DNA of 20,892 nucleotides from Deltaproteobacteria bacterium (GTDB lineage Bacteria > Myxococcota_A > UBA9160 > SMWR01), in the NCBI GenBank assembly GCA_019313605.1, contig JAFDAW010000024.1, positions 1 to 20,892 on the forward strand, written 5' to 3'. The number at the start of each line of letters is the position of its first letter. The stretch's first letter is position 1. The translations under genes and the position numbers were made by a program. The notes beneath the pieces were generated by a model. It made no database searches. It was not told where the DNA came from and saw only the letters and a list, made by a program, of their open reading frames with translations. Below are positions 14,818-20,892 of this stretch, piece by piece.

Positions 14818-16235
14818 CAGTCGAATTCAATGCGGTCGTAGCCGCGTGATTTCGGATTCGACTCGACGCAAAATCGCGTAGTCGGGAAGATCTTGCCCGG
14901 GTTGCAGATCCCGTCCGGATTGAAGCAATCGCGAAACTCCTTCATGGCGTCCATATCCGCTTCGCTGAAGACGAGATGTAGAAATTCGCGCTTTTCGTTT
15001 CCGATGCCGTGCTCTCCCGTAATGACACCACCCGCTCGGACACAGCACTCGAGAATTTCCGAGCCGGCGGCGATCACACGCTCGAGCACATCGGGGTCGC
15101 GGCGATCGAACGAGATGTTCGGGTGAAGGTTTCCGTCCCCGGCGTGAAACACGTTCGAGAGCGTCAGCTCGTAGCGGTCTCCGATCGCGCAAATCTCATC
15201 GAGAACCTCGGGCAACTTGCTGCGCGGAACCACCGCGTCGTGAACGTAGAGATCCGGTGCCAGACGCCCCATTGCACCAAAGGCGCCTTTTCGGGCGCGC
15301 CAAAAGCGCTGACGCTCGGACTCGTCCGCCGCCACCTCCACCTGGGTGGCTCCCTCGCGCGTGCTGATCTGTTTGACGCGTTCCACCTGGGAGGGCAGTG
15401 CGATCGCCGCACCGTCGAGTTCGACGATCAGCACGGCTCCGGCGTCGGCGGGAAGTCCCGCCGCATAGACGCTGGCCTCGAGGGCCGCAATCGTACGGCG
15501 GTCGATGATTTCGAGTGCCGCGGGAGTGAGCCCCGACTCGATGATCCCACCGACCGCGCGACAGGCGGTCACCACATCTGGAAAGCTCACGAGCAAGGTC
15601 TCGACGCGTCGAACCGTTACCTGCGTCACGATTCCGAGCGTACCCTCGCTGCCGACGACCGCGCCGACGAGGTTGTAGCCCGGCGCGAAACCGCTTGGGG
15701 ATCCGAGATGAACCACGCTCGCATCCGGCAACACGAGTTCGATGGCGAGAACGTGATTGGTCGTCGTTCCGTACTTGAGGGTGTGTGGGCCGCCGGAATT
15801 TTCGGCGACGTTACCGCCGATCGTACAAACCAGCTGACTGGACGGATCCGGCGCGTAGAAGAGACCGTGCTCCAGGGTTCGCTTGGAGAGATCCGCATTG
15901 ATCACACCGGGCTCGACGATCGCGTAGCGATCCTCGACGTTGACCTCGAGAATCCGATTCATTCGGGAGCACTCGATGATCACCGCCCCATCGTTCGCAA
16001 CCGCACCGCCGGAAAGACCGGTGCCCGCCCCCCTGGGCACGAACGGCACGCCGTGGGCGCGGCAGGTCGACACGACACCGCAGACTTCTTCCCGGCTGCG
16101 CGGAAGCACGACCGCGCTGGGCTTTCCCGAGTGAAGAGTCGATCCGTCACATTCGTAGACGAGCAACTCTTCGGGGCGGTGGAGGCAGCCGTCCGGGCCC
16201 ACGATGGATTCGAGTTCGCCGACGAGGGAGGACAT
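14817..16235 (-). CDS. glcD: Glycolate oxidase catalytic FAD subunit GlcD (472 aa)
   Basis: GlcD is the FAD-linked subunit that oxidises glycolate to glyoxylate, passing electrons through GlcE/GlcF to the respiratory chain. It has the FAD PP-binding motif PRGAGTGLSGGA (67-78), a second FAD block GGNVAENSGGPHTLKYG, VVGSEGTLGI, and the C-terminal FAD-oxidase domain with NVFHAGDGNLHPNI, GEHGIGNEKR and FNPDGICNPGKIFP. After that usual end it carries about 20 extra residues (VESNPKSRGYDRIEF). The ATG at 16235 has no Shine-Dalgarno motif, and a -10-like TAGACT lies seven bases upstream, suggesting a leaderless transcript. Substrate could also be D-lactate or another 2-hydroxy acid, but the D-E-F gene set favours glycolate oxidase. 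No regulator gene (GlcC type) is adjacent. Confidence 0.93.
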   Translation of the reverse strand: MSSLVGELESIVGPDGCLHRPEELLVYECDGSTLHSGKPSAVVLPRSREEVCGVVSTCRAHGVPFVPRGAGTGLSGGAVANDGAVIIECSRMNRILEVNVEDRYAIVEPGVINADLSKRTLEHGLFYAPDPSSQLVCTIGGNVAENSGGPHTLKYGTTTNHVLAIELVLPDASVVHLGSPSGFAPGYNLVGAVVGSEGTLGIVTQVTVRRVETLLVSFPDVVTACRAVGGIIESGLTPAALEIIDRRTIAALEASVYAAGLPADAGAVLIVELDGAAIALPSQVERVKQISTREGATQVEVAADESERQRFWRARKGAFGAMGRLAPDLYVHDAVVPRSKLPEVLDEICAIGDRYELTLSNVFHAGDGNLHPNISFDRRDPDVLERVIAAGSEILECCVRAGGVITGEHGIGNEKREFLHLVFSEADMDAMKEFRDCFNPDGICNPGKIFPTTRFCVESNPKSRGYDRIEFD

Positions 16236-16241
16236 GCGGTC

Positions 16242-16271
16242 AGTCTAGTGGACGAAGCGCGATCCTGTTCG
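16242..16271 (-). promoter_or_regulatory. Candidate promoter of glcDEF, leaderless arrangement
   Basis: On the minus strand CGAACA (16271-16266) and TAGACT (16247-16242) are 18 bases apart. They match the sigma70 hexamers at three and four of six positions. Six bases separate the -10 from the glcD ATG, placing the expected transcription start on or next to the A of ATG. No Shine-Dalgarno motif is present, consistent with leaderless translation. Confidence 0.4.
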
Positions 16272-16279
16272 GAAGGATT

Positions 16280-16297
16280 CGGCCCGTTGCAGGGCCG
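16280..16297 (-). terminator. Hairpin after the TPR-zincin gene, possible weak terminator
   Basis: CGGCCC and GGGCCG (16280-16285 and 16292-16297) form a perfect 6 bp stem with a six-base loop, 31 bases past the stop of the leftward TPR-zincin gene. The following minus-strand bases are GAATCCTTCC, not a T-run, so intrinsic termination would be weak at best. A separate perfect 12 bp palindrome TCGAGCGCTCGA lies at 16311-16322, between the stop codon and this hairpin. Confidence 0.35.
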
Positions 16298-16328
16298 GCG
16301 GCGGGAAACGTCGAGCGCTCGAGACCGC

Positions 16329-17366
16329 TTACGCGAGCCCCAGTCGCTCGAGATCCTCTTCGCTGAGACCGAGGTGGTGTCCCACTTCGTGACGAACCGT
16401 GATCTGGATCTGCTCGATCAGATCGTCGCGATCGCGACAGATCTTCTCCACGTTACTCTTGAAGAGGATCACCCGCGTGAAGTCCCCATCGTGTTGCACC
16501 GATTCGGCCTCGGTTCGCGGCACACCGATGTAGAGGCCGAGAACCTGCGGCGACACGTTCTGCTCCGCGATCATCGATTCCGAGGGGTAATCCTCCACCA
16601 CGATCGGAACGTCGGCGATGTATTCCCGAATCGAGCGCGGCAGGTTGTCGAGGGCTTCCATCACGACGGCGCGAAAGAACGCGTCGTCGACCCGCGCCGG
16701 CAGGGGATAATGGTCGGGGTCCAGCGCGTTCGCGCGGTCGAAGCACGCCTCGGCGAGTTCGTCCTCTTCCAACCTCTCGTGAACCAGCGCGAGGTGGTAG
16801 AAGGCGTGGCTCGACTCGGCGTCGAGCGCAGTCGCAGACATGAGAGACCGTCGGGCCTCGCTGAAGCGGCCCAATTCGAAGAGGATCTGCCCCTCGAAGG
16901 CCCGGTAGATCGAAACTTCGCCCGACGTCTTCAGGCCGCGCCGGACCAGGAAGAGAGCGCCCTCGAGATCGTCGAGATAGAAGACCGCCTTGGCCTTCAA
17001 GTAATGGATCTCGGCCTGCGTGGTGCGATCGAGGCGCGGGAGTTCGGGGTCTCCGGACAGGAGTTCGTCCGTGAGGGTGACCGCCTGCTCGAACTCGCCG
17101 AGGTCCTCCACGAGGAGTTCCACCCGATTCAGGTGTGCGGTCGTGAACTTGGGATCGGCGCTCAGCGAGCGTGAAAACTCGTGGAGCGCCTCGTCGATCT
17201 TACCGTCGTCCCAGAGGATTTCGCCGCGGCCGTTGTGGGCTTCTGCACCGTCCGGGTGCGCGACGAGTGCTTCATCGAGCCACGCCAACGCCTCATCGGT
17301 CCGACCGCCATGCGATGCTTCCATCGCCTGATCCAAACAATCCCAATACCGGTCGATTCTTTTCAT
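16329..17366 (-). CDS. TPR protein with C-terminal minimal zincin metallopeptidase domain (345 aa)
   Basis: The N-terminal ~235 residues are TPR-like helix pairs (EALAWLDEALVAHPDGAEA, DEALHEFSRSLSADPKF, SEARRSLMSATALDAESS, ELAEACFDRANALDPDHY). The last ~110 residues match the minimal zincin family (Zincin_1, PF06262). The tell-tale features are a helix FRAVVMEALDNLP, a PIVVEDYP strand, LGLYIGVP, a VILFKSNVEKICRD segment and the zinc motif HEVGHHLGLSEEDLERLG (His326, Glu327, His330) close to the C-terminus. Stand-alone members are normally about 110-130 residues, so this is a TPR-peptidase fusion. No signal peptide is seen, so it is probably cytosolic. The ATG at 17366 has no clear Shine-Dalgarno motif. 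It lies between the zinc-ribbon gene and glcD, all leftward, but gaps of 226 and 93 bp argue against one operon. Substrates of this family are unknown. Confidence 0.9.
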   Translation of the reverse strand: MKRIDRYWDCLDQAMEASHGGRTDEALAWLDEALVAHPDGAEAHNGRGEILWDDGKIDEALHEFSRSLSADPKFTTAHLNRVELLVEDLGEFEQAVTLTDELLSGDPELPRLDRTTQAEIHYLKAKAVFYLDDLEGALFLVRRGLKTSGEVSIYRAFEGQILFELGRFSEARRSLMSATALDAESSHAFYHLALVHERLEEDELAEACFDRANALDPDHYPLPARVDDAFFRAVVMEALDNLPRSIREYIADVPIVVEDYPSESMIAEQNVSPQVLGLYIGVPRTEAESVQHDGDFTRVILFKSNVEKICRDRDDLIEQIQITVRHEVGHHLGLSEEDLERLGLA

Positions 17367-17418
17367 AGTCCGTCGCTGGAGGAGGACACGGCCCGATCCG
17401 TGCCCGCGATTTCACCCA

Positions 17419-17509
17419 ATGATAGCAGAGCGCCATGCTCGACCGGGGTTCGTACGCTCGTCGGAACAATCTCGCAACTTATTGTTTTATAACAGTTTTT
17501 TAATTTTTT
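17419..17509 (-). promoter_or_regulatory. Upstream region of TPR-zincin gene: extended -10 and AT-rich island
   Basis: Within the 226 bp gap between the zinc-ribbon and TPR-zincin genes, the minus strand reads TGCTATCAT (17427-17419). This is an extended -10 matching TATAAT at five of six positions, about 50 bases before the ATG; no good -35 accompanies it. Further upstream, 17477-17509 is a strikingly AT-rich patch with T-tracts and a TGTT-TTAT-AACA dyad, unlike the rest of the window. It could act as an UP element or hold a second promoter (minus-strand TATAAA). Confidence 0.45.
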
Positions 17510-17592
17510 CGAACACGCCGCCCGGAGCCGGCAACGGATTCGCAGCTACGGGGATAAACCGTCGTTTTATTACTGATTTTCGTTTCGGCAAT

Positions 17593-18318
17593 TCAGGATC
17601 CAGCCGGCGGCTCCAATTTATCGGCGTGGATCAAGATCCGGGAACAGTTGCCGCACGTGACAATCGACTCAGCCCGGAGGATTTCGATGAAAGATTGGGG
17701 GGGAATACCGACTCGGCAGCCCCCGCAACGCTCCTCTTTGACCAGAATCACCGAGGGTCTGCGCCGTTTTGCGACGCGTTCGTAGTGGGACAGCAATTCC
17801 CGCTCGACACCCGGGCTCACCTCGGCGCGAAGTGCCTGGAGCCGCACAATCTCCCGGGTGCATTCCTCGTCGCGGGCTTCGATCGCACGCCGCTCGGCTT
17901 CCAGTCGCGAGCGGGTTTCAGCGACGTTCTTTTCGGCGTCCGCCAACTGGCCGCGAGCTTGTTCGAGCGCGTCCATATGCTCGAGAATCTTGGTCTCGTG
18001 CTCCGAAATCGACTCTCGGGCATGGTCCATTTCGCTGAGTAAGGCCGTGTAGGCGTCGTTGGATTTGACCTGAAACTGCTGACTTTCGAGCTTTTGCAGC
18101 AACGCTTCCTGGTCTTGAAGCGCGCCCTCAGCCTGGCGCATGCCGCCTTCGGCGTCCTGTACCGCCTGCTTGGCGGCTTCGAGTTGCTCGTCGCAGGCGC
18201 TGCGCTCGGCTTCAATCCGCTCCCGGTGGCCGGGCAGGCCGTCATAGTCTGTCTGGAGGACGACGAGTTCGTCGTCCACTCGCTGTAGCTCGAGCAGCTG
18301 TGTCAGCCCTTGAAGCAC
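17593..18318 (-). CDS. Coiled-coil protein with C4 zinc ribbon (DUF164/zf-RING_7 type, 241 aa)
   Basis: This belongs to the family that includes Helicobacter HP0958 (FlgZ) and chlamydial CdsZ: a long antiparallel coiled coil followed by a zinc ribbon. Residues 5-170 are heptad-rich and full of E, Q, R and A. The ribbon has Cys198-x2-Cys201 (CGGC) and Cys222-x2-Cys225 (CGNC), preceded by RRRPSVILVKEERC and followed by SRILIHAD. The family's QQFQVKSNDAY-like hinge is present at about 80-90. Known members act as adaptors or chaperones in flagellar or secretion regulation, but most bacterial members have no assigned role, and no flagellar genes are nearby. The start is GTG at 18318 with GGAG six bases upstream. 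It is divergent from the small lipoprotein gene at 18427. Confidence 0.92.
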   Translation of the reverse strand: MLQGLTQLLELQRVDDELVVLQTDYDGLPGHRERIEAERSACDEQLEAAKQAVQDAEGGMRQAEGALQDQEALLQKLESQQFQVKSNDAYTALLSEMDHARESISEHETKILEHMDALEQARGQLADAEKNVAETRSRLEAERRAIEARDEECTREIVRLQALRAEVSPGVERELLSHYERVAKRRRPSVILVKEERCGGCRVGIPPQSFIEILRAESIVTCGNCSRILIHADKLEPPAGS

Positions 18319-18426
18319 GCACTTCTCCGCATGGCATCGTTCAGCTTAACCCGGCTTCACGCCGACCGCCGCAACCGAAGGCCCTTGCCCAACCGCGCAG
18401 ATTGCCCTTCTCTTCGAGGGCCCACC

Positions 18427-18933
18427 ATGAGATTCCTCCTCGCGCTGTCACTCTCGCTTTTGATCGCCTCATGCGGGCCCGGCGATTGGGTGGAGGTCCG
18501 CTCGAAGGGCGGGCGATTCTCGATCAAGATGCCCGCGATCCCCGCAGAGACCTCGCAGGAGGTCGAAACCGCTGCGGGCTCGATCACCCTGCGATCCCGC
18601 GAGTTGGATCACGAAGGCTTCAAATACATCGTGAGCTTCTCCGATTACCCGGACGAGTTCCTCGCGCAAAATGGCCCCGACTCCATCCTGGACGCTGCGC
18701 GAGAGGGAACTGCCGTCGCCGGTGAACTGCTCGAAGAGAGCGCCATTTCGCTCGGAGAAAACTCAGGCCGCTTCCTGGTGCTGCTCGATCCCAGCGGCGA
18801 GCGCGTGCTTCAGATCCGACTGCTGTTGGTTGGGCGGCGCCTCTACCAGTTTGGGATCGTCACTCCGACACAGGATCGATCAGCCGCCGAAGTCGCCCGA
18901 TTCCTGGACGCCTTCGCTTTGCTTCTGGACTGA
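18427..18933 (+). CDS. Small lipoprotein of unknown function (168 aa)
   Basis: A clear lipoprotein signal (MRFLLALSLSLLIASC, lipobox IASC, Cys16) is followed by about 150 residues. These have a strand-rich beginning (WVEVRSKGGRFSIKMPAIP) and a repeated strand pattern ending in an amphipathic helix (AAEVARFLDAFALLLD). The pattern F-S-I-x-M-P followed by a Y-I-V-S strand resembles small exported proteins of unknown function in several phyla; I cannot name the family. The ATG at 18427 is chosen for its GAGGG Shine-Dalgarno motif and because the signal peptide begins there; the open frame back to 18310 has no such features. It appears to be a single gene, divergent from the zinc-ribbon gene and convergent with the TPR membrane protein gene. 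Confidence 0.85.
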   Translation: MRFLLALSLSLLIASCGPGDWVEVRSKGGRFSIKMPAIPAETSQEVETAAGSITLRSRELDHEGFKYIVSFSDYPDEFLAQNGPDSILDAAREGTAVAGELLEESAISLGENSGRFLVLLDPSGERVLQIRLLLVGRRLYQFGIVTPTQDRSAAEVARFLDAFALLLD

Positions 18934-18979
18934 ACGCGGCTGACTCGACCTGAATTGATTGGACAGCGGCACGACTTCT

Positions 18980-20892
18980 CTACTCGTGCAGACCTTCCGA
19001 TTTCTTCCTCGCACTCGCGAGGCTTTCGGACGCCTCTGCGAATCCGGGATCTGCACGCAGCGCCTCCGTGTATGCGACGATCGCCGCGTCGAGATTTCCT
19101 TGCGCGCGGAGCGCATCTCCGAGGTTGTTATAGGCCGGCGCGTAATCGGACGACGCTGCGATCGCCAATAAGTAGTGGGGAACTGCCTCGCCGAACTTCT
19201 CCTGGCTCGCGAGTAGAACGCCGAGGTTGTTTTGGGCCCGGTAATGCTTGGGATCGGCTTCGATCGCAACGCGGTAAGCGGTCTCAGCGTCTTCCGTTCG
19301 ACCGAGATTCCAAAAGGCGTTTCCCAGATTGTTGAATATCTTGGGGTCGCGAACGTTCTCTTTGAGAGCCTCGAAGTAGTGGGCGACCGCCTCTTTGAAT
19401 TCACCTTTCGATTGCAGTGCGTTCGCGAGGTTGTAATGGGCGAGATAGAAATCCGGATCGAGTGTGATCGCGTAGCGGTAGCGGAGAATCGCCTCGTCGA
19501 CGTCGCCCTTTGCACGAAGAACCGTTCCCAGACTGTTATGGGCGTTCGCGTTTCGAGGCTCGCGATCCAGCGCCGATTGATACGCCTCGATCGCGGCGTC
19601 CAGATCGCCCTTCGAGCGCAACGCATTGCCCAGGTTGATGCGCGTCGCGACCGAGTCAGAATCGGTCTCGAGTGCAGTGCGATAGTTGCGAATTGCCGCA
19701 TCCATGTCGCCGCGCGACCGATATTCGTTGGCGAGGTTGTAACGGATCTTCGGGTTCTTCGGGATGACTGCGAGGGTGTGCTCGAAGAGAGAGACCGAAT
19801 CCCGCCAGTAGGCAACCTGATACCACGACGCCAGCGCGAGCGCGGCAATGACCGCCCCCACGGCTGCCAAGAACGCACGGCTCGCACCGGGACGGGAGAC
19901 GCGAAAGTGCGCGATCCATTCGGAACCCGCCCAGGACACCGCCAGAAACAGGCCGATCGCGGGCACGTAGGTGTAGCGATCGGCGAGCGCCTGGTTTCCC
20001 ACCTGCACCAGGCCAATCGTCGGTACGAGTGTTCCCAGGAACCAGAACCAACCCACCAGCAGATAGCGTCGCCGCACGGCCAGGACTGCGAGAATCGACA
20101 CGCCAACGAGAAGCGTAACCGCTGCTGCAATCTGCCAGACTTCGAATGGTTGGCCTCCCATTGCGGGCATGTAGGGGTGCGGGTAATGCATCGTGAGGTC
20201 TGCGGGCCAGGCGATCTTGCCCAGGTACCGCACGTAGGCGACGACAGCATTGGAGAGGCGATCCAGCAGCGGAAGCGTCTCGGTCGATAGAATCCCCCGG
20301 CTTTGAGCCTGCATCGTCGCGACACTAGAAGCGACACAGATCGCCAACAGCGGCAGCTTTTCCGCAATCAAGAAACTGACAGTGCGCCGCGGAACAGACG
20401 GTGCGCTCCCTGCCTCTTTCGACTTCCCCCTTCGGATGCGATCCAGCGGCCAGTAATCGAGCAGTAGAAAGGTCAGGGGAAGCGTCACCAGCATCGGCTT
20501 CGCGAGCAACCCCAGCGCCAACGCCAGTGCCGTGCACAGATAAAGCCCAAAGCTCGTGCGCCTCGTGTAGCCCACGTACGCCCACATCGAGAGGATCCAG
20601 AAGGTCGTACTCAGCACGTTCTTCCGCTCGGCGATCCAGGCGACGGATTCGACATTCAACGGGTGAACGGCGAACAGCATTGCAACGACTGCGCTCGGGC
20701 CTCGCGCGCGGGTCATCGAGAAGAGCGCGGCAAATAGAAGAAGGGAATTGAGGGCGTGAAGGGCGACGCTGGTCAGATGGTGCCCGCCGAGGTGATCGCC
20801 AAACAGGGACCGGTCGAGCATATGAGACGAGAGCGTGAGTGGAAAATAATTGGACCCGAAGTACGACGAGAACGCCCACTTCAACCCATCGA
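18980..20892 (-). CDS. GT-C-like multi-spanning membrane protein with C-terminal TPRs, TMTC-like (N-terminus outside window)
   Basis: The frame is open to the window's right edge. The first visible residues (DGLKWAFSSYFGSNYFPLT) correspond to the luminal loop after the first membrane helix in related proteins, so roughly 50-70 residues, including the expected acidic catalytic motif, are missing. At least nine hydrophobic segments lie in residues about 37-360 (numbered from the codon at 20884). Family blocks are HPLNVESVAWIAERKN (74-89), LLLDYWPLDR (140-149) and LADRYTYVPAIGLF (300-313). Seven uninterrupted 34-residue TPRs follow at 378-615. This is the layout of bacterial relatives of TMTC O-mannosyltransferases, so a membrane glycosyltransferase acting on exported proteins is plausible but inferred. 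It converges on the small lipoprotein gene with a 46 bp gap that shows no clear terminator. Confidence 0.9.
   Translation of the reverse strand, partial: DGLKWAFSSYFGSNYFPLTLSSHMLDRSLFGDHLGGHHLTSVALHALNSLLLFAALFSMTRARGPSAVVAMLFAVHPLNVESVAWIAERKNVLSTTFWILSMWAYVGYTRRTSFGLYLCTALALALGLLAKPMLVTLPLTFLLLDYWPLDRIRRGKSKEAGSAPSVPRRTVSFLIAEKLPLLAICVASSVATMQAQSRGILSTETLPLLDRLSNAVVAYVRYLGKIAWPADLTMHYPHPYMPAMGGQPFEVWQIAAAVTLLVGVSILAVLAVRRRYLLVGWFWFLGTLVPTIGLVQVGNQALADRYTYVPAIGLFLAVSWAGSEWIAHFRVSRPGASRAFLAAVGAVIAALALASWYQVAYWRDSVSLFEHTLAVIPKNPKIRYNLANEYRSRGDMDAAIRNYRTALETDSDSVATRINLGNALRSKGDLDAAIEAYQSALDREPRNANAHNSLGTVLRAKGDVDEAILRYRYAITLDPDFYLAHYNLANALQSKGEFKEAVAHYFEALKENVRDPKIFNNLGNAFWNLGRTEDAETAYRVAIEADPKHYRAQNNLGVLLASQEKFGEAVPHYLLAIAASSDYAPAYNNLGDALRAQGNLDAAIVAYTEALRADPGFAEASESLASARKKSEGLHE
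19040..19753 (-). repeat. Seven in-register 102 bp TPR-coding units
   Basis: The C-terminal part of the GT-C-like gene consists of seven consecutive 34-codon units with no spacers. A GAGGTTGT-like segment (coding the Asn-Leu of each helix A) recurs every 102 bases on the + strand from about 19121 to 19735. DNA identity between units is moderate, so these are old, diverged protein repeats and not a recent tandem duplication. Confidence 0.85.

Noticed and set aside
15009..17174. A 721-codon open frame on the + strand, antisense to glcD and the TPR-zincin gene.
   Set aside because: It lies opposite two genes with clear family motifs, and its product is R/D/H/E-rich with no recognisable domain. 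Long antisense frames are expected in GC-rich DNA with strong third-position bias.
19040..19753. Regular 102-base periodicity considered as a CRISPR or tandem DNA repeat.
   Set aside because: The period is exactly 34 codons in frame and encodes TPR helices, with substitutions throughout the unit; there are no conserved repeats with unique spacers.
18880..20367. A 495-codon minus-strand frame within and beyond the GT-C/TPR gene, plus a 352-codon + frame at 19232-20290.
   Set aside because: Both are shadows of the TPR and membrane segments in other frames. The products are R/S/T-rich or lack domains, while the main frame has textbook TPRs.
1..20892. tRNA/rRNA genes, insertion sequences, attachment sites and toxin-antitoxin pairs.
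   Set aside because: On reading both strands I saw no cloverleaf-like segments, transposase or integrase motifs, or small paired ORFs with such features. A covariance-model scan would be needed to exclude small RNAs.

Overview
This 20.9 kb window comes from a GC-rich bacterial chromosome (judged by eye, not computed). It looks like ordinary, densely packed core and near-core genes: gaps are short, several starts and stops touch or overlap, and I see no transposase, integrase, phage gene, CRISPR array, tRNA or rRNA. The gene mix is a SppA-type peptidase, a glcDEF set, TPR/GT-C membrane proteins, a DUF164-type zinc-ribbon protein and a Leptospira-like citramalate synthase. This fits a deltaproteobacterial-type lineage (Myxococcota/Desulfobacterota in the broad sense), but that placement is inference. 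Both edges cut genes: a ThiI homologue lacks its first ~20-25 residues on the left, and a membrane/TPR protein lacks its N-terminus on the right.

Left part (1-7004): the thiI-like gene runs rightward and converges on a leftward trio of sppA, a START/SRPBCC-like protein and an alpha/beta hydrolase. A divergent rightward trio follows: two small TPR proteins and an O-methyltransferase. The methyltransferase converges (6 bp gap) on a leftward RluA-family pseudouridine synthase.

Middle (7005-12257): a citramalate synthase with a recognisable promoter and GTG start. Next is a ~320 bp intergenic stretch with a perfect 21 bp inverted repeat nested in a larger symmetric structure. Then come two overlapping genes for exported, probably lipid-anchored, helix-rich proteins of unknown function.

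Right part (12258-20892): a leftward glcD-glcE-glcF operon for FAD/Fe-S glycolate (or related 2-hydroxy acid) oxidation. Upstream of it lie a TPR protein ending in a minimal zincin motif and a coiled-coil zinc-ribbon protein, both leftward. A small rightward lipoprotein gene follows. Last is a multi-spanning GT-C-like protein (TMTC style) ending in seven consecutive 34-residue TPR units.

The best candidates for something undescribed are the overlapping lipoprotein pair (8990-12257), the TPR-minimal-zincin fusion (16329-17366) and the nested inverted repeat (8724-8867). I found no self-evident new multi-gene system. Four proteins contain clear TPRs and three are probable lipoproteins, suggesting investment in envelope-associated scaffolds. 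Five genes use GTG starts, four with a convincing Shine-Dalgarno motif, while glcD and the pseudouridine synthase gene have no visible one and may be leaderless.
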